Part shown: positions 58,090 to 64,000 of the stretch, in pieces
How positions within the stretch are numbered: position 1 is the first letter of the stretch
How the letters are laid out: every line of letters begins with the position of its first letter
NCBI GenBank assembly: GCA_029204225.1
Contig: CM055103.1
Location: forward strand, 38,528,954 to 38,592,953
Direction: 5' to 3'
DNA length: 64,000 bases
Origin: Diphasiastrum complanatum
Lineage: Eukaryota; Streptophyta; Lycopodiopsida; Lycopodiales; Lycopodiaceae
Made by a program: the position numbers and the translations under genes
Notes under the pieces: generated by a model
What the model was told of the DNA's origin: nothing
Seen by the model: the letters and a program-made list of their open reading frames with translations, nothing else
Database searches by the model: none

Positions 58090-59735
58090 AAACCACCAGT
58101 AAGTTTGGTCAGGATGTTTCAACAAATATAGCTATCAAATTTTGTGGTTTCATTGACGAATCTCAAACATTCGAGGAAGCTATTGATGGACTAGATAAAG
58201 ATCATTGGATTCAAGCAATGGAGGACGAAATGTCATCCATGTATAAGAACAATGTATAGACACTTGCACATATATCTGATGGAAGAAAACTAGTCAAATG
58301 CAAGTGGATCTACAAGATCAAAACAGGTCCTGATGGAGATAAGATCAGATACAAAGCAAGGCTGGTTGCGAAAAGTTTTTCACAGAAATATGGGATCGAC
58401 TACACTGATACTTTCTCACCGATAGTCAAACACACATCAATTCGCTTGTTATTTGCTTATGCAATGACTCATGATCTCAAAATCCATATTGTGGATGAGA
58501 AAACTGCTTTCTTGCACACAGAATTAGAAGAAGATTTATTCATGGATCAATCACTTGGTTTTATAAGCCAAGAATATCCAAAATTTGGATGTCACATGAA
58601 TAAAAGCATCTATGGTCTGAAACAAACAGCCAGACAATGGTATAGAAAGAAGGACGAAGCGCTACGTTCTTTAGGCTTCAAACCTTTATTCGCTGAATCG
58701 AATGTCTATATCAAACATGTCCAAAATGAAATTATCATTTTAGCTGTTTATGTTAATGACACTCTTGTCTTCTCAAGAAAAGATAAACTAATTTCAGATG
58801 TCAAAAGAGACATTTCTAGAATATTTGAGATCGTTGACCTAGGAGAAGCAAAAATCTATCTAGGCTTGCAGATCGAAAGAGACTTTGAAGGTGGTAAGTT
58901 GTATCTTCACCAACAAAAGTACACTCGAAAAATCATTGAAGACTTCAACATGCTCGAATGCAAAGGTGTGCATACTCCCATGATACTTGGAACAATACTG
59001 AGCAAGGCAGATTGTCCGCAGACTCTCGAGGAAGAGAAGCGAATGGCCAATACACCCTATCGTAGACTGATTGGATCATTGTTGTATCTTGCAGACAACA
59101 CCAGACATGATATAGCATTTGCAGTATACAAGCTGAGCCAATTTAATCAGAACCCAAGACTGTTGCATTGGAAGATAACAAAGAGAGTAGTACAATATCT
59201 CCAAAAAACGAAAGACTATGGACTGTGCTATTCGAAGGAAGCTGGATTTCGGATTGAATCTTACAATGACGCAAGCTGGGCATCCATTAAGGATGATAGC
59301 AAAAGTATTTCATGAGGTTGTACTCTAGCATCTAGCGTAGCCATACTTTGGATAAGCAAGAAGCAAACAACAGTAGCTCAATCTTTGTGTGAGGCCGAAT
59401 ATGTAGTAGCAGCTAAGATGGCAAACGAGCTGATATGGATCAAACAAATGTTGTAAGGGTTTGATGATACTATTTTTGAATCTTATGTCTTACTAATGGA
59501 TAACACTTCAACAATCTATCTTACGAAAGATCCTGTGTTTCATTTGAACACGAAGCATATAGCTATCAAGTATCATGTAATTCGAGACTTAGTCGAAAAA
59601 AAGATACTGAAGACAGTCTTCATACCTACAGAGGAAATCATAGCTGATATCTTAACAAAGCCACTTAGTAAAGCTTTGTTCAAGAAGCAACGAAGAAAAT
59701 TGGGGCTAATCGAATTGCCTACTTTGAGAGGGAGC
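58090..59735 (+). pseudogene. Copia F reverse transcriptase and RNase H
   Basis: HWIQAMEDEMSSMYKNNV then TAG where Trp is expected, KWIYKIKTGPDGDKIRYKAR, YGIDYTDTFSPIVKHTS, then an open 289-codon run with FGCHMNKSIYGLKQTARQWY and LAVYVNDTLVFS, where the catalytic YVDD reads YVND. RNase H continues with ISKKQTTVAQSLCEAEYVVA, MDNTSTIYLTKDPVFHLNTK, HIAIKYHVIRDLVEKKI and IIADILTKPLSKALF. Stops at about 59313 and 59454 break it. It ends at the polypurine tract. Confidence 0.9.
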
Positions 59736-60508
59736 TGTAGAACACCTTATCAGACAAATCTCGGTTCTACTAACAAAGTGCACAATTTAATTGACAAAGA
59801 ATGAGAAACAAACTCGAACTCGAAACATTTTTATTCGTGTACAAACTCAAAAGATTCGCGAAATATATTCTTGTTGAAACTCGAAAGATTCACGAACAGG
59901 TTCTTGTTGAAACTCGAAAGATTTGTGAACAGTATCTTGTTGTGAAATATTTTGATTCCTGTTCAACCTCAAAACTTTCAACTGTCGCGAACAATTTGTG
60001 AAACATGAAGTTGTCATAACGAGACAAACTATCAACTGTTGCGAGCAATTCGCGAACAGAAATCATTCAAGTCTGAAAATAGAACGTTTATTGAATGTCA
60101 ACCGTCTTAACGGTTAGATCTATTGTTACAGAAGTAAAAGACCAAAAGACCTATCCTGTAACAATATAAATACATGTGCACTACTCGTTGTAACACATCA
60201 TAGACACAACAGAGAAACAAGACAACAAGAGATGTATATTGATGATTCAAAATCAGAATTATAAGAATTCGTTTTTGATCAAAGTTTTTCAACATATGAT
60301 CTTATCAATTGTTTTTGATTGTCTAAAATTGTCTATAATACTCATGTAATATATTTCTTAATTTCGCATACTTTATTCAATCAAGGTAAAAACTGTTCTC
60401 TTAGTACATAGACCAGAAACAGACCTGATTGAAGATATTGATATTAGTTTGATCTATTCAAACTTTCATCATGTTCTATGAGGAAGAATTCTTAGAAATT
60501 TTCCTACA
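59736..60508 (+). repeat. 3' LTR of copia F
   Basis: 773 bp, same ends and order as the 5' LTR but shorter by a few small deletions. Several tcgcgaa words in the 5' LTR read ttgtgaa here, and the reverse occurs too, as expected of cytosine deamination after insertion. Confidence 0.93.
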
Positions 60509-60513
60509 GATCT
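60509..60513. repeat. Right 5-bp target-site duplication of copia F
   Basis: GATCT, identical to 54675-54679. It is followed by the continuation of minus-strand copia E. Confidence 0.9.
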
Positions 60514-60960
60514 TTTACCATCAATGCTTTATCATCATCTTGGGAACCTCTGATTGTGTCAGAGTTGCCTACTTGCTGCTGCTGCATCTTTTTCCTCGCT
60601 TCATTGTACTTGAGGATGCAACAGTCTTTCATGTCGTGGTTAGTTCTTTTGTAGTATCTACAAAATAGCTTGGTCTTGGACGATGATTGATTGTGTTGCT
60701 GTTGTTGTGGTTGTTATGCTGCTGGCTGTTCTGCCTTTGCCTTCTTATCCTTGAAGCCTTTCTTCTTCTTGGACTGTTGCTTGTTTGAGTAGAGTGCCAT
60801 GAATTTGGTACTCGTTGTTGTAGACAAGCTTTTCCTCCTAACTTCTTCCTGCAACAGACTTGCTGTCAATTTTTGGAGAGACAGCGTAGGAGTATTGCTA
60901 AGAAGCAACACTAAATTGTCATAGGAGGATGGAAGACTTTGTGCATTTGGCTTTGTCACT
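60509..60960 (-). pseudogene. Copia E gag, C-terminal half
   Basis: SLPSSYDNLVLLLSNTPTLS, LQKLTASLLQEEVRRKSL and MALYSNKQQSKKKKGFKD are UBN2-type gag, then a Gln-rich stretch and the knuckle CRYYKRTNHDMKDC. The knuckle's second Cys reads Tyr, as in copia B. The N-terminal half is missing: to the right the same open frame runs into the tail repeats of another element (60961-61205). Confidence 0.8.
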
Positions 60961-61549
60961 AGGTTCCCTTGGGTCCACAAACCTTTTATCTTCATGTTCG
61001 TGTTCATGTTCGTTTGACCATCGTCTTCGGTCCTTGAAGCTTTTCTATTTGTTGTCTTCGTGTCTTCGGTCCTCAAAGCTTTTTTGTTCGTCATCTTCGT
61101 GTCTTCGGTCCTCGAAGCTTTTCTGTTCGCGACCACGCAGCCCCCTTGTTTCTCTTATGCCTTGAGCTCTAAAGCTATTATAGCTTTGTGGCCAGAAACA
61201 ATTTGTTTCTTCAGCTCCCTCTCAAAGCATGGTAGCTTTATAGCTCCCAGACTCTTCCTCTGCTTATCGAACAAACCTTTGTCTAGGGCCTTGGTGAAGA
61301 TGTCTGCCACCATTTGCTTTGTGCCAATGAAGCTGGTCTTCAATTCTTTCTAGTGACCAAGTCCCTTATCAAGTGACACTTGATTGTGATGTGTTTCATC
61401 CTTGAGTGAAACACGAGACTCTTCGTCAGGTGAATTGCAGAAGTAATGTCCGTAGATTGTGTTCTTCAGTTGTTCTTTCTGGTCTCTTGTTCTAAATGCT
61501 TGTCTCTTGGATCTGATAGCATATCAGGTCTCGGATATGAGCCTGTCGT
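60961..61549 (-). pseudogene. Copia RNase H end and repeat-bearing tail, joined to copia E gag
   Basis: Right to left: RNase H words in changing frames (ITSAIHLTKSLVFHSRMKHI, TIKCHLIRDLV), then SFIGTKQMVADIFTKALDKG and FDKQRKSLGAIKLPCFEREL (61343-61155). Next comes a tail with three 39-bp units encoding KASRTEDTKTTNR-type text (about 61130-61020). The tail matches 62280-62535. The join to gag at about 60960 is a deletion or recombination point. Confidence 0.75.
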
Positions 61550-61563
61550 GGCTTTGATACCAC
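61550..61563 (-). promoter_or_regulatory. Primer-binding site after the LTR at 61564-62162
   Basis: The minus strand reads gTGGTATCAAAGCC right after the CCAACA end of the LTR, one base off the usual copia site. Confidence 0.75.
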
Positions 61564-62162
61564 TGTTGGAAAGTTTCCTTGTCCGATAAAGGATGTAGTG
61601 GGTATCCAGACACGAATTGTTTCGTCCTCTGTGATTGAGATTATCACAGAAACAAACTCAGATGGAATTCAATTCTATCCTTGGGTCTACTGGCCTCTAT
61701 GACAAGATCTACAATCCTCCAAAGTGAGGACAAACAATATTGACCTACGTAGAATCTACTTATGCATGCATTTGACAAGATAAAATTAGTGTGAAGAATA
61801 AGATTGAAAACCAACTGATTACAAACATACAACTATCAAACAATTAAGCATTCAATCATGTTCAAGACAAGAAACTCTTCTGCATAAAACATCTACTGCA
61901 TTATTAGAAAATTCCTTAAGCACTGTTGTGACAAACCACACAGCGCTTCGGCGCATTCTATTGCGAATCCGAATTTGTTGTGTTTATTAGCGGACTTCTT
62001 GAATCTTAGCTTGCTGGCTACATAGTGCTCAGCTTACATTGGCATATTGCCAATCTGCTGCTACTCCATAGTTAATAATCAGGATCTATATGTATGTAGA
62101 GAGGAGGACACGAATAGCAAATCTGAAAATTACAAGAATGGCTGATTAGGCATGTCCTAACA
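61564..62162 (-). repeat. Copia-type LTR, 599 bp (family H, copy 2)
   Basis: On the minus strand it runs from TGTTAGGACATGCC to CTTTCCAACA, with a primer site downstream and a tail upstream. It is related to, but clearly diverged from, the LTR at 63346-63858; both share the start pattern TGTT-G-A--TG---AA--A--C and tcttgtaat. Confidence 0.75.
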
Positions 62163-62164
62163 GT

Positions 62165-62532
62165 TTTCTGTGAATCTACAGAGGATGATGTCCTCTTGGT
62201 ACTTCCGCGATCTCAACTTCACGTGTGGAGATCCGCCTTCGCTTGGGTCTTCGTGTCTTCATGTGACGTTGAATTTGTCCTTAGGTCACCTTGGGTCCAC
62301 GAACCTTTTATCTTCGTGTTCGTGTTTGTGTTCGTTTGACCGTCGTCTTCAGTCCTCGAAGCTTTTCTGTTTGTCGTCTTCGTGTCTTCGATCCTCGAAG
62401 CTTTTCTGTTCATTGTCTTCATGTCTTCGATCCTCAAAGCTTTTATGTTCGCGACCACGCAGCTCCCTTATTTCTCTTTTGCCTTAAGCTCTAAAGCTAT
62501 CATAGCTTTGTGGCTAGAAACAATTTGTTTCT
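62165..62532 (-). other. 3' tail region of family H with 39-bp repeats
   Basis: Three 39-bp units with gaagcttttctgtt(c/t) cores (62359-62460 on +) encode KASRIEDTKTTNR-type text on the minus strand. The block matches 60961-61205 closely. It joins the gag frame directly at 62533, so all of pol has been deleted between them. Confidence 0.75.
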
Positions 62533-63080
62533 TCAATCAAGGTGGTCATGGGCTTCGACTTCTTCTCGAATCTCGATCATTGCTCTTTCGAGAGTCATCT
62601 CTGGATCTTTCGCTAGCAACGTTCGGGTGGTCTGGAAGGATCTTGGTAAAGCTCGTAGCAAAAAGGTGAGTTGCTTCTCTACTGATAGGACATTATCTGT
62701 TCCAGCGTTGTATAACGAAAGGAACAAATCCTTCATCTTTTTGATAGAGGATGTGAGGTCTTTGCCATCCCATCGTAGGTTTGTCAACTGATCTTCAAGA
62801 AGCATTATCTGGCTGTGTGATTTCATTTGAAACCTGGTAAGTAATGCATACCACATCTCTCTTGCATTAGAGAGTGTCGTGAAGTCAAGTGTCAAGCTAT
62901 CTTCGATGGATAAAGACAATACAGCTACTGCCTTGTCGTTCTTTTCTCTCCATTTTCGTAGCTCTTTGCTGGTGGTTGTCAGTATTTCTTCGGTGCCATC
63001 CACCCAGGGCCATAACCCTTCTCCCTTTAAGATGAGAGAGGTCTTCGCCTTCCATGATAGGAAGTTAGACCCAACTGAGT
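62533..63080 (-). CDS. Gag of copia H, open
   Basis: The frame runs from SVGSNFLSWKAKTSLILKGE and GLWPWVDGTEEILTTTSKEL through NDKAVAVLSLSIEDSLTLDF, SNAREMWYALLTRFQMKSHS and FLLRALPRSFQTTRTLLAKD to HDHLD. This is a UBN2/DUF4219-type copia gag with its Trp residues intact, the best preserved gag in the window. The nucleocapsid and pol are deleted. The first clear ATG in the open part is at 63003; the true start is further upstream and is broken by a stop. Confidence 0.75.
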
Positions 63081-63238
63081 CGAGGATTGTGCAGATCTTT
63101 GACTATATGCTACTTATAGATGTCATTGTTGTGAACTGTGTTAATCTTCAGTTTGTTTTCTGGTTCTTTGTTTCGAATGTTCGATCTCTTGGATCTGATA
63201 TCTCTAAAGCTACATCAGTGCTCTGATAGGAGCAAGAG

Positions 63239-63251
63239 GCTCTGATACCAT
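63239..63251 (-). promoter_or_regulatory. Second primer-site-like word in the copia H leader
   Basis: The minus strand reads TGGTATCAGAGCC, a perfect copia primer site, about 95 bases downstream of the site next to the LTR. Sequence before it (ccaatcaaca) resembles an LTR end. A leftover LTR end or a leader duplication are both possible. Confidence 0.55.
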
Positions 63252-63332
63252 TGTTGATTGGAAGAATGCATGCAGGGTTCAAGCATAAAACAGAAACAGT
63301 TCATGTTCGCGCTCCGATGACGAACCTCTGTT

Positions 63333-63345
63333 GCTTTGGTACCAC
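63333..63345 (-). promoter_or_regulatory. Primer-binding site of copia H
   Basis: The minus strand reads gTGGTACCAAAGC immediately after the LTR end, a diverged copia site. Confidence 0.65.
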
Positions 63346-63858
63346 TGTTGAGAGGAAGGGAAAAACCCAGATGGAATTCGATTCCGTCTACCGGCTACAG
63401 CTTGGTAGATCAGATCTATAATCCTCCAGAGTGTAGACAAACACTGCTGAGCTACATTATAATTCGTTTAGGCATTCGACCAAGATGAACCGGCGTGCGG
63501 AATAAAGAATAAACAGTTGAGTGTGAACAAACAATGATCAGACATCCAAATATTCAAGATCATTCAAGATAAAACTACATGTGCATTTAAGCTACTGTAT
63601 TATCAATGATATTTTCTTCTGGGAGCACCACACATCAGTGCAAGAGAAGCTATGTCTCTCACGAATAGTATCAGATAGTCTCGCTTACTAGCGGACGCTT
63701 GGACATCAGTTGACAGTTCTATGCCTAGCTCACATTGGTGTTCAACCAATTTGATGTTCAACCAGTTCTCTCATGTTTGATCTATTTATATGGATAGAGA
63801 GAAAAGGGTTTAAGCTAATCTTTGATTACAAGAACGGTTGGTTAAACACATTCCAACA
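63346..63858 (-). repeat. LTR of copia H, 513 bp (copy 1)
   Basis: On the minus strand it runs from TGTTGGAATGTG to CTCTCAACA. A TATAAATAG lies near 63788-63780. The sequence upstream of it (63859-64000) matches the tail type found next to the other LTR, so both LTRs have tail sequence upstream and a primer site downstream. Confidence 0.75.
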
Positions 63859-64000
63859 GTGCTCCGAATTAACGTCGTCCGTGGAGGAGGTTCTCCTCGT
63901 GGTACTTGCTTGATCTTGGTTGTACTTGGGCATGAAGATCCGCCGCCTTTCGGTCTTCGGGTGTTGTTCGGATTCGTATCTTGTTTGGGCAGCACCTTCG
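63859..64000 (-). other. Tail sequence of a further copia H unit, cut by the window edge
   Basis: ggatcttcatg, gaagaccgaaagg and agtaccacgaggag (minus strand) match the tail upstream of the other LTR in the same order, with differences. It shows that another unit continues to the right. Confidence 0.65.

Larger units (their letters stand above)
54680..60508 (+). mobile_element. Copia F: full-length Ty1/copia element, nested in copia E
   Basis: 5829 bp with both LTRs (54680-55488, 59736-60508), a primer site (gtggtatcagagc at 55489), a polypurine tract (gagagggagc at 59726-59735) and matching GATCT duplications. The gag-pol order (gag, protease, integrase, reverse transcriptase, RNase H) is that of Ty1/copia. 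Frames are broken by stops and frameshifts, so it cannot move on its own. It lies within the minus-strand copia E between gag and protease, which dates it after copia E. Confidence 0.94.

Overview
The window is nuclear DNA of a land plant. The introns are short GT-AG introns, there are PLS-class pentatricopeptide repeat (PPR) genes, many decayed Ty1/copia elements and a hAT transposon. The near-identical PLS repeats, the PDF-type modules fused to PPRs and the retroelement load suggest a fern (Adiantum/Ceratopteris-like). That is inference from style; nothing in the sequence names the species.

The most interesting content is a dispersed tandem triplication of one eight-exon gene at about 6.7-10.7, 20.3-24.3 and 36.4-40.3 kb, all on the + strand. 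Reading the splice sites in all three copies gives open reading frames of 890, 916 and 926 codons. Each encodes a Ser/Arg-rich N-terminus that looks like an organelle transit peptide, then three tandem PDF modules of the kind found in plant organellar single-stranded-DNA-binding (OSB) proteins, then a PLS PPR tract with about four 101-residue repeats, then a truncated E-type tail. Each PDF module is encoded by a two-exon cassette with an internal phase-0 intron and flanking phase-1 introns. The C-terminal tail is cut by a different small deletion in each copy.

Layout: 1-2.2 kb no gene; 2.2-3.5 kb a minus-strand gene for a basic protein with a hydrophobic C-terminal segment; 4-6.6 kb no gene; 6.7-10.7 kb PDF-PPR copy 1; 11.3-16.5 kb a hAT element with 8-bp target duplication, terminal inverted repeats and a multi-exon transposase; 16.5-20.3 kb AT-rich DNA with tandem repeats and a copia RNase H relic; 20.3-24.3 kb PDF-PPR copy 2; 24.4-33.4 kb an LTR fragment, copia A, and copia B inserted into A; 33.4-36.3 kb unassigned; 36.4-40.3 kb PDF-PPR copy 3; 42.2-43.3 kb decayed coding-like sequence on the minus strand; 44.1-46.9 kb a minus-strand LTR element whose gag is followed by an unrecognised 402-codon frame; 47.6-61 kb a nested copia stack; 61-64 kb joined LTR/internal units of a further copia family.

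In the stack, a minus-strand copia of the copia B family is interrupted twice. One insertion is a scrambled minus-strand copia carrying a PPR gene fragment. The other is a complete plus-strand copia flanked by GATCT duplications. Most retroelement frames are broken, often by changes that read as G to A on the coding strand. The three PDF-PPR genes and the hAT transposase are the only long multi-exon frames that look intact apart from the tails noted.
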